In this document: in pieces, positions 7,672 through 16,438 of the stretch | How the letters are laid out: each line of letters begins with the position of its first letter | Position numbering within the stretch: the stretch's first letter is position 1 | Assembly: GCA_938038205.1 (NCBI GenBank) | Contig: CALHSA010000019.1 | Coordinates: forward strand, 1-41,023 | Length of the DNA stretch: 41,023 bases | Reading direction: 5' to 3' | DNA from: an uncultured bacterium | Lineage (GTDB): Bacteria > Bdellovibrionota_C > UBA2361 > JANWWW01 | The notes under the pieces: model-generated | Database searches by the model: none | Told to the model about the DNA's origin: nothing | The model's input: only the letters and a program-made list of their open reading frames with translations | Position numbers and translations under genes: made by a program

Positions 7672-10600
7672 ATGCATAAAAATTTTATTGGCGTTGTACT
7701 TCGTTTGATTGATCTTTATAGAGATAATCCGAGGATTTTAGTGGTAGTTAACAACAATGAAGAAATCTTTGAGTTTAAAAAGATTGTAAATAGTTTAAAC
7801 GTAGAGCATAAATTCTTTTTTTTTCCAAATATTTACTCTGACACCCTGAGTTTAAATGTAATCTCCCAAGAGATTTTAGCTGATAGAATCAAATTCTTGT
7901 CGAATATTACCTCAAATGGGGTATTCTTTATCCCTTTGAAAGGATTGAAATACAAAATAATTAATCCAGATTTCTTTTCTAAACAAAAACTTGAAATTAA
8001 CGAGGGAACTTACTTTGATTTAAATCAACTGGAAACTCACATAAAAAAGTTGGGTTTCCAAAACTCTAACATCTGCTCCCAACAGAGATTTTACACGCTG
8101 AAGGGCAAAATACTAGATATAGCTCCCATAGAGCTACCGAACGGTGTAAGAATAGAGTTCGAAAACCAAAAAGTATCTAAAATATCGATCTTTGACCTTA
8201 TAACTCAAAGAAGCTTCTCCCAGCTAAACCAGATCATAATCTTCCCTCAGTATGAAATAGATTTCGAATCAGTAGATCAGAAAAAACTCGAAGGAATACT
8301 GAACTTAATGACTCCAGACATATTCTTTAAAATTAAAGATCACATTATTGAAAGAAGATACTTACCCGGTATAGAAAATTTTAATTTAATTTTGAATCCA
8401 ACATGTGTGATTTCGGACTTTTTTAAACTCGCGTTCTGTACTGAAAACTTTGATTTTAAATTACTTGATACAGAGGAGAATTCCTCAGTGTTAAAACCAA
8501 TTTATGATAGGATTAGTATTAAGAGACTGGATTTTAAAACACTTTCCAGTGCAAACCCTAAGTTTTTACAAATTCCTAAGGATAAGAAAACTTTAGCAGC
8601 AACAATACTTGCAAAAATAAAAATTGGTAGCAAGTGTATTATGTTCATTCCCGAGAAATTCGATGAAACATTAGTTACAGCAGAGCTAAAAAAAATTTTT
8701 AAATTCGATATTCAGCTAACCGAGGATATTACAAAAGCTCTTATTAATGAACACACCGTTAACTTAGTTAAAGGGTCCTTCAGTGAATTTTTTGAATGGC
8801 CGGAAAAGAATTTAATAGTGCTTAGTGCAGTGAGTCTACTATCTAACCTAAAAACAAAAAAAGAGTATATCTCCGATTTATCCTTAATCTTAGACCAATT
8901 AAGCGGTTTTAGAGAGGGAGATTTTTTAGTTCATAAAGATTACGGTATTTGTAAATTTGGTGGTTTGTCTCTTAAAACTTTAAACTCAACTTTGGTTGAG
9001 CTAATAAAGCTTGAATTCGCTGATGCAATACTTTACCTGCCAGTTGAGCAAATTCAGAGAATCGAAAAATATGCCTCATTTAATCTTCTAAATGCTCCCA
9101 AATTGGATTCTCTGTCTAAAAAAGGAGTTTGGCTTGAGAAGAAAAAACAGGCAAAAAAATTAGCTACTGAATTTGCAAGTTACATTGTAAAAAATTTTGC
9201 AGTTCGTAAATTGCCGAGAGGCTTTTCATATCCACCTAAAAATGAATTAGATGAGATATTTGCTCAAGATTTTCCATTCACCGAAACCATTGATCAAATA
9301 AAATCAACTGAGGAGGTTTTTCAGGATCTATCAAGCCCTAAATTGATGGATCGAATAATATGTGGGGATGCTGGATATGGAAAAACTGAGGTTGCTCTTA
9401 GGGCTGCCTTTAAAGTACTTAGTTTTGGTAAGCAGGTTGCCGTTCTGTGTCCCACAAATCTTCTTTGTGAACAAAATTACAAAGTATTTAGTTCAAGATT
9501 AAGTAAATATGATTTCAAAGTTGAGAGGTTAAACAGGTTTTTGTCGGACAGCCAGAAAAAGGAAATAATCCAAAGATTTAACGAAGAAAAAATTCATTGT
9601 CTAATTGCAACAACAAGCCTTCTTTCTCCACGAATATTCCCGAAGAACTTAGGTTTACTTATAGTTGACGAAGAGCATAAATTTGGAGTTAGGCATAAGG
9701 AAAAAATAACAAATCTCCCAAGCAAAATTGATAAGATATACCTCAGTGCAACTCCCCTACCAAGATCTTTAAATCTAGTAATTCATGATTTAAGAAGCTT
9801 AAGTCTGATAGTAACACCTCCTTCAAACAGGAAAAAACATTATGTTGTTGTTGACGAGTTTCGATGGGAAACCGTAAGAACTGCAATAAAAAGAGAGCTT
9901 GATAGAGGAGGGCAGGTTTATTTTGTGATATCAGAGATACGTAAATTCAAAGAATATATGCATGAATTAAAACAGCTTGTACCACCTGAGCATTTCGGAG
10001 AAATTCACGGAAAAATGAAGGCAAGCGAAATTGAGGCTCGGTTCAAAAAGTTTTTAGATGGCACAACTAAACTGCTTATGGCAACAAAAATAGTAGAGGC
10101 AGGACTCGACATACCTAATGCAAACACCATCATTGTTGCTGATGCTGAAAAGTTTGGCTTGGCAGAACTCTATCAGCTTAAAGGGAGAGTAGGTAGATCG
10201 GATGTCCAAGGTTTTGCCTATTTTTTATTCAGTAATTTCTCAAATTTAACAAAAAGTGCTAAAGGAAGAATAGATGCATTAATGGAGTTAGGACAAGTGG
10301 GCGAATCTTACAGATTAGCCGTAAGAGACATGGAGATGCGTGGTGTTGGAAATTTTTTAGGTAAAGAACAGAAGGGAAAAGTGAATTTGGTTGGTTACGA
10401 TACATTTATTGATTTAGTTAAAGAAGCGATTCTAGAGATAAGAGGTTCTCCACTTAGGATTCTCCAAAGTTTTGATCCAGAGATAACTACTATTTGGCCA
10501 GCTTACATACCAAGCGAATATATATCAGATCCATTTATTAGATTAAGCATTTATAGAAAAACAAGTTCAGTTAAAACTCCTTTTGAACTTGAAGAAATTT

Positions 10601-10938
10601 ATGATTACCTAAAGGATGTTTTTGGAACGCTTCCACAAGAGGTTGAAAACTACTTAATTCTTGCACATTGTAAACTCATCTTAAAGATACTTGGAATATC
10701 TAAACTAAGTTACAAGAATGATAAACTTACCTGTTTTTTCACATCTATAAAGAGCCTTAATGAATCCGTCTTGTCACGGTTGACTGAACAAGCTTGGAAG
10801 GTTAATTTGGCTGAAGCAAGTTTAAACTATTACCGCACGATATCATCACCTGAAGCTTTAAAAAATCTACTGATTGAATTATCCTCGTTACTAACAGGAG
10901 ATAAGCATGCGCATATTACTTTTTTTTCTGATACTTAA
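7672..10938 (+). CDS. mfd: Transcription-repair coupling factor Mfd
   Basis: A 1088-residue Mfd, slightly shorter than the E. coli protein (1148). The N-terminal third is the UvrB-homology part that recruits UvrA; the CarD-like RNA-polymerase interaction domain begins near FREGDFLVHKDYG (about 412). The translocase has GDAGYGKTEVA (Walker A, about 565), IVDEEHKFGVRHK (Walker B, DEEH form of the usual DEEQ) and LSATPLPRSL; motifs IV-VI include KIVEAGLDIPNANT and QLKGRVGRSD, followed by a C-terminal TRCF domain. It displaces stalled RNA polymerase and hands the lesion to UvrA. The ATG lacks a clear Shine-Dalgarno sequence. Its last 32 bases overlap a SurA-like gene. Confidence 0.96.
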   Translation: MHKNFIGVVLRLIDLYRDNPRILVVVNNNEEIFEFKKIVNSLNVEHKFFFFPNIYSDTLSLNVISQEILADRIKFLSNITSNGVFFIPLKGLKYKIINPDFFSKQKLEINEGTYFDLNQLETHIKKLGFQNSNICSQQRFYTLKGKILDIAPIELPNGVRIEFENQKVSKISIFDLITQRSFSQLNQIIIFPQYEIDFESVDQKKLEGILNLMTPDIFFKIKDHIIERRYLPGIENFNLILNPTCVISDFFKLAFCTENFDFKLLDTEENSSVLKPIYDRISIKRLDFKTLSSANPKFLQIPKDKKTLAATILAKIKIGSKCIMFIPEKFDETLVTAELKKIFKFDIQLTEDITKALINEHTVNLVKGSFSEFFEWPEKNLIVLSAVSLLSNLKTKKEYISDLSLILDQLSGFREGDFLVHKDYGICKFGGLSLKTLNSTLVELIKLEFADAILYLPVEQIQRIEKYASFNLLNAPKLDSLSKKGVWLEKKKQAKKLATEFASYIVKNFAVRKLPRGFSYPPKNELDEIFAQDFPFTETIDQIKSTEEVFQDLSSPKLMDRIICGDAGYGKTEVALRAAFKVLSFGKQVAVLCPTNLLCEQNYKVFSSRLSKYDFKVERLNRFLSDSQKKEIIQRFNEEKIHCLIATTSLLSPRIFPKNLGLLIVDEEHKFGVRHKEKITNLPSKIDKIYLSATPLPRSLNLVIHDLRSLSLIVTPPSNRKKHYVVVDEFRWETVRTAIKRELDRGGQVYFVISEIRKFKEYMHELKQLVPPEHFGEIHGKMKASEIEARFKKFLDGTTKLLMATKIVEAGLDIPNANTIIVADAEKFGLAELYQLKGRVGRSDVQGFAYFLFSNFSNLTKSAKGRIDALMELGQVGESYRLAVRDMEMRGVGNFLGKEQKGKVNLVGYDTFIDLVKEAILEIRGSPLRILQSFDPEITTIWPAYIPSEYISDPFIRLSIYRKTSSVKTPFELEEIYDYLKDVFGTLPQEVENYLILAHCKLILKILGISKLSYKNDKLTCFFTSIKSLNESVLSRLTEQAWKVNLAEASLNYYRTISSPEALKNLLIELSSLLTGDKHAHITFFSDT

Positions 10939-11662
10939 ATCTTTTTCGGAAGACCTTATACTTTTGGATAGGGTTATTGGGTTCTTAGATAAGGAGCCAA
11001 TTCTACAATCAAAACTTTCTGACACATCACCATGCTCAATCTTGAAAGAGGTGTTAAAAAAAAAGGATATAAAGATAAATTCTGATCAAATTTTAAGTCT
11101 AATATCCACTCTCAAGGGTCTTAATCCAAATCTTGAAAGAGTTAATGAAACTTATTTTAGTAACATAGCCACGGTAATTAGCCTTCGCGGTAAAGACTTA
11201 ATTCAAAACCTAGTAGATTCAGATATACTACCAGTGTTACCCGCAGTAGCCCCATCCGTCCAGTTAGAACCAAGTAGTAAGGAAAAAATGAATATTCTTA
11301 TATTCACTTTAAATTCTAAAGAGGAATTGCTGCTTTTTATGCAAAACAAATTTGATAAACAGATTAGTAAATTTCAGAATGAGGAAGTTAATTTAACAGA
11401 AACTGAATTAGATGCAAATATTTGGCAGGGATTATCCATAGTCCCAAAAGATCAGTGTTCATTGCCACTATTTAGTGAAAGTAAAATTTTGGTTTTTTGC
11501 GTTAAAGGTAGAACACGAAAAACATCCTTAGATCTAGTACCATCTGAGCTACAGAATGCAGTTAAAATACTAGCACTGGCTTATAAATTATTGAAAAAAA
11601 ATGATGTAGAGGAGATGTGTAAGCAAATACTACCGGATGTTGGCTTTGAGTATCTATCGTAA
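10907..11662 (+). CDS. SurA-like exported protein lacking a recognisable PPIase domain
   Basis: A 251-residue protein starting inside the 3' end of mfd. A strong AGGAG (10896-10900) six bases before the ATG supports the start. Residues 1-15 are a hydrophobic signal sequence (MRILLFFLILKSF). LLDRVIGFLDKEPILQSKL (about 18-36) resembles the first strand and helix of mature SurA-type chaperones (DRVVAVVNDEPILRSEL-like). No parvulin motif is visible in the rest. Known neighbourhoods with mfd followed by SurA-like genes support the assignment, but it is inference from one short motif. It would be a periplasmic chaperone for outer-membrane proteins. It is convergent with the heme O synthase gene, overlapping it by 9 bases. 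Confidence 0.6.
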   Translation: MRILLFFLILKSFSEDLILLDRVIGFLDKEPILQSKLSDTSPCSILKEVLKKKDIKINSDQILSLISTLKGLNPNLERVNETYFSNIATVISLRGKDLIQNLVDSDILPVLPAVAPSVQLEPSSKEKMNILIFTLNSKEELLLFMQNKFDKQISKFQNEEVNLTETELDANIWQGLSIVPKDQCSLPLFSESKILVFCVKGRTRKTSLDLVPSELQNAVKILALAYKLLKKNDVEEMCKQILPDVGFEYLS

Positions 11663-12511
11663 AAAAATCACAATAATGAGACATAGCAATGTGAAAGATA
11701 GATTTTTCACAGCTAAAACGCTTGATTCTTGATTTAAATTTTTTAGTAAGAAAAACACCGAAATTGCAGAACTAACCTGAGTTATAAAAATCACAAAGAA
11801 GCTGAAGAAATTTGGTTTTAAATAAATTAAGTATAAATTGCAAAAAATAAACCCCATAGAGCAAAGAGTCGTTAGTATCAGATAGAATTTTTTCGTTCTC
11901 TCATTTAAACCAATTTTGAAACCAGCGGCCTCATAATCAGCGCTATATAAAGCTCCTAACCCAGCAAAATGCAAAACTTGCCAAAAAATTAAAACACAAA
12001 AGAATGTAGTAGCTTGTAAACTAATTGTATTCCCTGTAGCAAGTGCTCCACCTAAAACCGGTAAAGCTCCTGGGATAGTGCCGATCAGTACCGCAAAAAT
12101 GGTAATCTTCTTTAATGGAGTGTAAATAAAGTTATACAAAAGGAAAGTTAATATGGACAAAAAAGCTACATAAGGATTAAATTTTAATAGAAAGCCTAAA
12201 CTCGAAGTAACGGTTAAAACGCCGGCAGTCAATAATGCTACCTCTTTTGAAACCTTACCAGTACAAATTGGTCTTTCCCTAGTTCTTCTCATAATAGAAT
12301 CCTCTCTAACCTCCAAAGCCTCATTAGCTACAGCTGCTCCCGAACTTGAAATAAAAGCAAAAAGCATAACAAGAAAAAACTCAGTAGATATCAGCCCTCC
12401 ATTTGTTAAGTAACCACAGCCAGAGGTAAGCGCTACAAATAAACTAACTCTGAATTTTATAAGCTGAGATAGAGTGCTTAATTTATCTAATAATCCTGTA
12501 AAGGTTTTCAT
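11654..12511 (-). CDS. ctaB: Protoheme IX farnesyltransferase (heme O synthase)
   Basis: A 285-residue polytopic UbiA-superfamily prenyltransferase with about nine hydrophobic segments. The first Asp-rich motif appears as NEALEVREDSIMRRTRERP (from about 64), with the MxRTRxRP signature of heme O synthases; YTPLKK and YSADYEAAGF are the later conserved loops. It farnesylates heme b to heme O for a heme-copper oxidase, which implies aerobic respiration, although no oxidase genes are in the window. Its start overlaps the PpiD-like gene by 29 bases, indicating cotranscription. The first motif is somewhat divergent (NEALE rather than N-D/Q-x-x-E-R-D), but the rest is typical. Confidence 0.9.
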   Translation of the reverse strand: MKTFTGLLDKLSTLSQLIKFRVSLFVALTSGCGYLTNGGLISTEFFLVMLFAFISSSGAAVANEALEVREDSIMRRTRERPICTGKVSKEVALLTAGVLTVTSSLGFLLKFNPYVAFLSILTFLLYNFIYTPLKKITIFAVLIGTIPGALPVLGGALATGNTISLQATTFFCVLIFWQVLHFAGLGALYSADYEAAGFKIGLNERTKKFYLILTTLCSMGFIFCNLYLIYLKPNFFSFFVIFITQVSSAISVFFLLKNLNQESSVLAVKNLSFTLLCLIIVIFLR

Positions 12512-14147
12512 TTAAAATTTCCAAGTTTTCAAATTTGTATTGGCTTATTAACTCATTTAAAGCAAGTTGGTTAAGCTTATCTAATGCAATTTTTTTCTCT
12601 TCCTCTGCAACAAAAGTAACTGAGTTCGGATCCTTAATATCCTCTACCTCAACCAAAAACCCAGAGTCAACATTAAAAAAAGGTCCGTAAAGCCCCTTAG
12701 CCGCTGGAATAGACAGTAAAAATGCGAAGTCATCATCAAAAATAGTTTTTTTCTCAAATCTAACCTCTTTAGTTTTTAAACCAGATAAAGCCTCATACCC
12801 CTCTTTTATGGCCCTACTCAAAATACTCTGCATTTGCGAAAATTGGATCTTATTCTGTACCTTGATTTTAACCTCATTTTTTACTTCCTCAAATGATTTA
12901 AAACGTGAAGGGACCTTACTAGTAATTTGAACATATTTAATTCTTTGATCCTCGGGAATGAACCTAAAACCCCCATCAAATGCCGGTATTCCAATGATAT
13001 TTTCCAAATCTTGCTCAGTAACTCCACTAAACTGATCTATTTTTTTAAAATCGAATTTCTTTTTAAATTCCTCTAAATCCTCCGTACTTTTGTCACTTAG
13101 TAAGTCCTTCAGAATAGGTCCTGCGTTATTCAAAATGTACTCACTTTTTACGCTCTCTTTTACTTCTTTGAAATCCAAATACTCTCCCCTCTTTATCTCT
13201 GCAACATAACAAACACTCCAGCCTCTTTCACTTTTTACCGGGCCAAAAAGCATGTTTATCTCAGGTTCCGCATCAAAAATATTTTTAAATTCTTGTCCTG
13301 AATAACTGCTTGAGCTTTGTATCCCAATCAAATTAAGTCTTTCAAATTCTTTCTGGAGGTCTTCTACAGTGTTAGCTGAAATAGTTTTTAGAATATCAGG
13401 ATCCTGTATATTAAAGGTGTAATTTAAACATAAAATTGAATCATCCTTTTTGTAATTATTCCTGTTTGAAACGTAGAAATCCTCCAACAATTCATCAGTA
13501 GTGGGGATCAAACTCTCGAGGGAATTTAACTCAATAAAACCAAACTCTCCAGAATAAATTGCAGGTTGAATGAATTCATTTAAGTGAGATTCGTAATATT
13601 CCTGCAAAACCTCATCGCCTAATTCTGAGATCGGTATGTCTTTTGCCTCTAAGATAACTTTGCGCCCCGAGAATTGTTTACCTAGAATACGCAAGGCTCT
13701 CTCTGCATCCTCTTTTGAGAAAAAACTTAAATGTTTGAAAAAAACCTCAAGTGATGAAACCACTGCTAAGTTTTTAAAGAATTCGTTTAATTCTTCAATC
13801 CTAACTCCAAGAGCCAAAGCCACAGACCTCGGATCTGATCGCTGAAAAATTGCAGAATATAACTGTTGAGCGGCAAAATCAGAACCCAGAAAACCTAAAG
13901 ATTTCAAAACCTCAAATCTTATAACACCATCAAGAAGCTCAGTAACATCGAGGTCCTCTCGATTAAGTTTATTTAGGATTTTCTGATAAGCCTTAAATTG
14001 ACTTGCTTTAAAAACATCTTTTTTTGACTTTATTACCTCAAAATCCTCATCATAGCTACTCGGTAGAAAAGTTATACTTATAGAGCTCAAAGCGAAAGCA
14101 ATTATAAGAATCGTAGTAATTACAATAACCGTTCTCTTTTTCTTCAT
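12483..14147 (-). CDS. PpiD/SurA-like membrane-anchored parvulin chaperone
   Basis: A 554-residue protein with one N-terminal membrane anchor (about residues 6-29, KKRTVIVITTILIIAFAL) and a long periplasmic part, the topology of PpiD. A SurA_N-like helical region with DVFKASQFKAYQKILNK is followed by LQEYYESHLNEF, typical of the segment before a parvulin domain. GPVKSERGWSVCYVAEIKRGEYLDF, in two halves near 300, resembles the end of the parvulin fold, and KSFEEVKNEVKIKVQNK resembles the later SurA/PpiD helix. Catalytic residues of the PPIase are not obvious, so it may act as a chaperone only. A GGAG about ten bases before the ATG supports the start. It is cotranscribed with ctaB. Confidence 0.75.
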   Translation of the reverse strand: MKKKRTVIVITTILIIAFALSSISITFLPSSYDEDFEVIKSKKDVFKASQFKAYQKILNKLNREDLDVTELLDGVIRFEVLKSLGFLGSDFAAQQLYSAIFQRSDPRSVALALGVRIEELNEFFKNLAVVSSLEVFFKHLSFFSKEDAERALRILGKQFSGRKVILEAKDIPISELGDEVLQEYYESHLNEFIQPAIYSGEFGFIELNSLESLIPTTDELLEDFYVSNRNNYKKDDSILCLNYTFNIQDPDILKTISANTVEDLQKEFERLNLIGIQSSSSYSGQEFKNIFDAEPEINMLFGPVKSERGWSVCYVAEIKRGEYLDFKEVKESVKSEYILNNAGPILKDLLSDKSTEDLEEFKKKFDFKKIDQFSGVTEQDLENIIGIPAFDGGFRFIPEDQRIKYVQITSKVPSRFKSFEEVKNEVKIKVQNKIQFSQMQSILSRAIKEGYEALSGLKTKEVRFEKKTIFDDDFAFLLSIPAAKGLYGPFFNVDSGFLVEVEDIKDPNSVTFVAEEEKKIALDKLNQLALNELISQYKFENLEILNENLYRIIR

Positions 14148-14432
14148 ATGAGGATTTCTCCAGCATAATTTTAGAATAAAAGCTTTACGTAAACCTACTG
14201 TAATAAAAGATTTTAAAAAACTCGTTGTCCAGTTTGGCTTGATCAGGAGCTCGGTCTGGTCACTCTGAATTAGTTTATAAAATTTTTATCGATTTGGACT
14301 TAAGAGTACCAGAAAAAATATTAACGGTTAAAATTTTTAATTCATGGTTTAAAGCTTACACTTAAAAAAATTTTAGAATATACCTTATAAAATTATACCA
14401 AGTTATAAAACAGTGTTAATCAAAAAGGTATC

Positions 14433-14466
14433 TAAACACTCAGAGTACTTAAACACTTAGAGTATG
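14433..14466. repeat. Tandem pair of 17-bp direct repeats
   Basis: TAAACACTCAGAGTACT (14433-14449) is followed directly by TAAACACTTAGAGTATG (14450-14466); 14 of 17 bases match. Two adjacent same-orientation half sites of this length could bind a regulator, or be a slippage duplication. Confidence 0.6.
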
Positions 14467-14555
14467 ATTGTCTTGATGTGCAATTAACTAACCCTAAGCT
14501 AAGAAATAACGAATAAAAATTTGTGAGTCAAAAAATATTTAATCAGCTCCAGATT

Positions 14556-14604
14556 TAGTATGTACTTAAATTTGCTAAGAGGTGTAGTATGTCCTTAAAT
14601 TTGC
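14556..14604. repeat. Direct repeat pair, 29-bp period
   Basis: TAGTATGTACTTAAATTTGC (14556-14575) recurs as TAGTATGTCCTTAAATTTGC (14585-14604), differing at one of 20 positions. Repeated TGTNCTTAAATTTGC-like blocks remind me of the multiple inner repeats at ends of IS21- or IS481-type elements, but no transposase remnant is nearby, so this is only a suggestion. Confidence 0.6.
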
Positions 14605-14727
14605 CACGAAACTTAACGTAAAGTAAGCTTTTTTTAAAAAATTTAAAAAATTAGCCTCAAAGAGAGGAATTCTTATAAAAATGTTCAAACTGCCAAAAAT
14701 CAATCAAGTTTTAAAAATGCTTATGAT

Positions 14728-15600
14728 TTAAATATTCAAAATGTCATCTAACGCTTCCGATTCTCCATCATCATGAGAATTGAATAGAAACCAAGCCTGT
14801 TCTTTTATCTCCTTGATCTTACTGATTTCTTTCAACATATTGTTTAAAATCTCCTCCTCTACCTCAAAACTCATTCTATCAAGTAAACTTAAAGGATCTT
14901 CCTTAAAAAACAATCGCACCCAAAAATGCAAACTGGCAAACTTCTCCTGGTTCTGGTTATCTATCTGTTCATCTAACAGCCCAAAAGTATAAGCTTCAGC
15001 TATGTGTTTACCAAAACCGATAGCCTGTAAAATTGTACCGCCTAACTCCTCGATAGAGATTTTCAAGCCTAAATCCTCTAACTTAAAGTTTAAAGACCTT
15101 GAGCTTTCGATTTCAGCAATGATTTTATTGAAAGCATCTTTATCTAACAAAGAAACCAAACTGATGGAACTTGGATAAACAGATCCATACAATGTTGAAT
15201 AGATAAGACCCACCTCAGGGATAAACTTTCCAAAACAGAGTGAAATTGAGGCAAACTGACTAAAAAAATCTTTAAATGTTTTAGTGTTGGTAGAAATTTT
15301 ACAAACCTTTATCGCTCTTCGTGCAATGTAATAAGAGGCTAGAACAACTGCTGACAATTCAGGGGAGAAAACATTAAAAACATCATCCGGAGTTTCGATA
15401 ATGTTTTTTAAGTATTTTTTTGAATATGCCTTAAATCCATCAAAAACCATTCTTGAGCCCAACGACCTCTTAAGCGCAAACTTAGAAAATTGACTATACT
15501 CACCTTTTTCAAGCACCATATCTGCCAAACAACTACGAATAGTCTCCCAGACCAACTGATTTAGACCCAAAAATTTATTAACCTCAGCTAAAATATCCAT
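14728..15600 (-). CDS. Unknown cytoplasmic protein
   Basis: A 290-residue protein I do not recognise. It is predicted soluble, mainly helical, with no signal peptide; it begins MDILAEVNKFLGLNQLVWE and ends in an acidic tail (HDDGESEALDDILNI). Short motifs such as VVLASYYIARRAIKV and IEELGGTILQAIGFGKHIAEAY suggest an all-helical fold; a divergent HDOD- or HD-like domain is possible, but no HD dyad is visible. It lies 16 bases after the PlsC-type acyltransferase gene on the same strand, so the two are probably cotranscribed. AAGAG directly before the ATG is a weak ribosome binding site. Confidence 0.7.
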   Translation of the reverse strand: MDILAEVNKFLGLNQLVWETIRSCLADMVLEKGEYSQFSKFALKRSLGSRMVFDGFKAYSKKYLKNIIETPDDVFNVFSPELSAVVLASYYIARRAIKVCKISTNTKTFKDFFSQFASISLCFGKFIPEVGLIYSTLYGSVYPSSISLVSLLDKDAFNKIIAEIESSRSLNFKLEDLGLKISIEELGGTILQAIGFGKHIAEAYTFGLLDEQIDNQNQEKFASLHFWVRLFFKEDPLSLLDRMSFEVEEEILNNMLKEISKIKEIKEQAWFLFNSHDDGESEALDDILNI

Positions 15601-15616
15601 CTCTTATTGCAGTATT

Positions 15617-16438
15617 TTAATTTATTTTTAGATTAAAAGTATTGAGGTAAACTGTATTTAGATCTTCAAATATCTGAGAAACAAAACTTTCAGAATTCAA
15701 TGAGCCTCTACTAAAGTCGTACTCTTGTACAAAGACCATTTCAGATTTCACAAAAAAAGGGAAAAAAAGGGGGTTCCCGAACCTGTAATTCTTTGAAAAT
15801 ATAAAAGAGACAATTTTTGCCTCACCGAGGTGATCAAGGATCGTCACCAGTCCTCTTCTTTTTAGAGGTCCTAGAGCGCCTGATCTTGACCTGGTTCCCT
15901 CAGGGAATATTACAAGATTTGGTGTTTTCTCTAAATTTAAAAAATCTACTATCCTTTTAACCGCTTCAAAGGAATTAGATCTATCAATTAGGATACCATT
16001 GTACTCTCGTAAAAGTAATGAAACTGAGGGGATACCTTTCCCGAGCTCCCTCTTAGCAATAAAATAAAAACGCAGGTTTGGGAATGTAAGAACTATTGAA
16101 GATATATCAAAAGCACTCTGGTGATTAGATATCACAATAACAGGTTTGGAAGTTTGAACATCCTTTCGAGGTCGAATAACACGGCATCCAGTAGTAAAGA
16201 AAAGAACTAAATGACACACCTTACACAGCCAGATTAAAGCTTTTTGAGTGATAAGTAATTTAGTTCTTAAGCTTAGCAAAATGATTGGGTGAAAAATAAC
16301 AAAAGTTAAAAAAAAGCTCAGATAGAATGGGATAAGTAATACCGAGTAAGTATAAATTTTTAAAATATTGTATAATTTTTCAAGTGAGAAAAATTCTGTT
16401 CTTTCTCCTTTTTTCAACACTTCTTTTCTCTCAATCAA
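15617..16438 (-). CDS. plsC: 1-acyl-sn-glycerol-3-phosphate acyltransferase (PlsC-like)
   Basis: A 273-residue membrane-bound acyltransferase. Two hydrophobic N-terminal segments (about 28-60) precede motif I SNHQSAFD, with the catalytic His and Asp, then motif II GILIDRSNS and motif III FPEGTRSRSG. It esterifies lysophosphatidic acid to phosphatidic acid in phospholipid synthesis. The ATG at 16438 overlaps the start of the divergent DUF3108 gene by 55 bases; in-frame GTG (16420) and TTG (16417) could serve as later starts, but the hydrophobic segment requires most of the overlap to be coding. Some homologues act on ornithine lipids or other lysolipids, so the exact acceptor is inferred. Confidence 0.88.
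   Translation of the reverse strand: MIERKEVLKKGERTEFFSLEKLYNILKIYTYSVLLIPFYLSFFLTFVIFHPIILLSLRTKLLITQKALIWLCKVCHLVLFFTTGCRVIRPRKDVQTSKPVIVISNHQSAFDISSIVLTFPNLRFYFIAKRELGKGIPSVSLLLREYNGILIDRSNSFEAVKRIVDFLNLEKTPNLVIFPEGTRSRSGALGPLKRRGLVTILDHLGEAKIVSFIFSKNYRFGNPLFFPFFVKSEMVFVQEYDFSRGSLNSESFVSQIFEDLNTVYLNTFNLKIN
16371..16376 (+). promoter_or_regulatory. -10 hexamer TATAAT inside plsC, seven bases before a GTG start
   Basis: A consensus TATAAT lies within the 5' coding region of the opposing plsC gene and ends seven bases before the GTG of the DUF3108 gene. No clear -35 is seen. The expected start of transcription is at or next to the GTG. Confidence 0.5.

Larger units (their letters stand above)
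14148..14727. other. Non-coding gap of about 580 bp with short direct repeats
   Basis: No convincing frame occurs on either strand. The right side (toward 14148) must contain the promoter of the PpiD-like gene; a TAAAAT lies shortly before its ribosome binding site. The middle and left parts carry two independent pairs of short direct repeats, listed separately. The patch at 14225-14275 is locally GC-richer than its surroundings but does not fold as a tRNA. The arrangement would fit remnants of a mobile-element end, without proof. Confidence 0.5.

Noticed and set aside
14225-14275. Possible tRNA or small RNA in the GC-richer patch
   Set aside because: No cloverleaf, acceptor pairing or T-arm motif could be formed.
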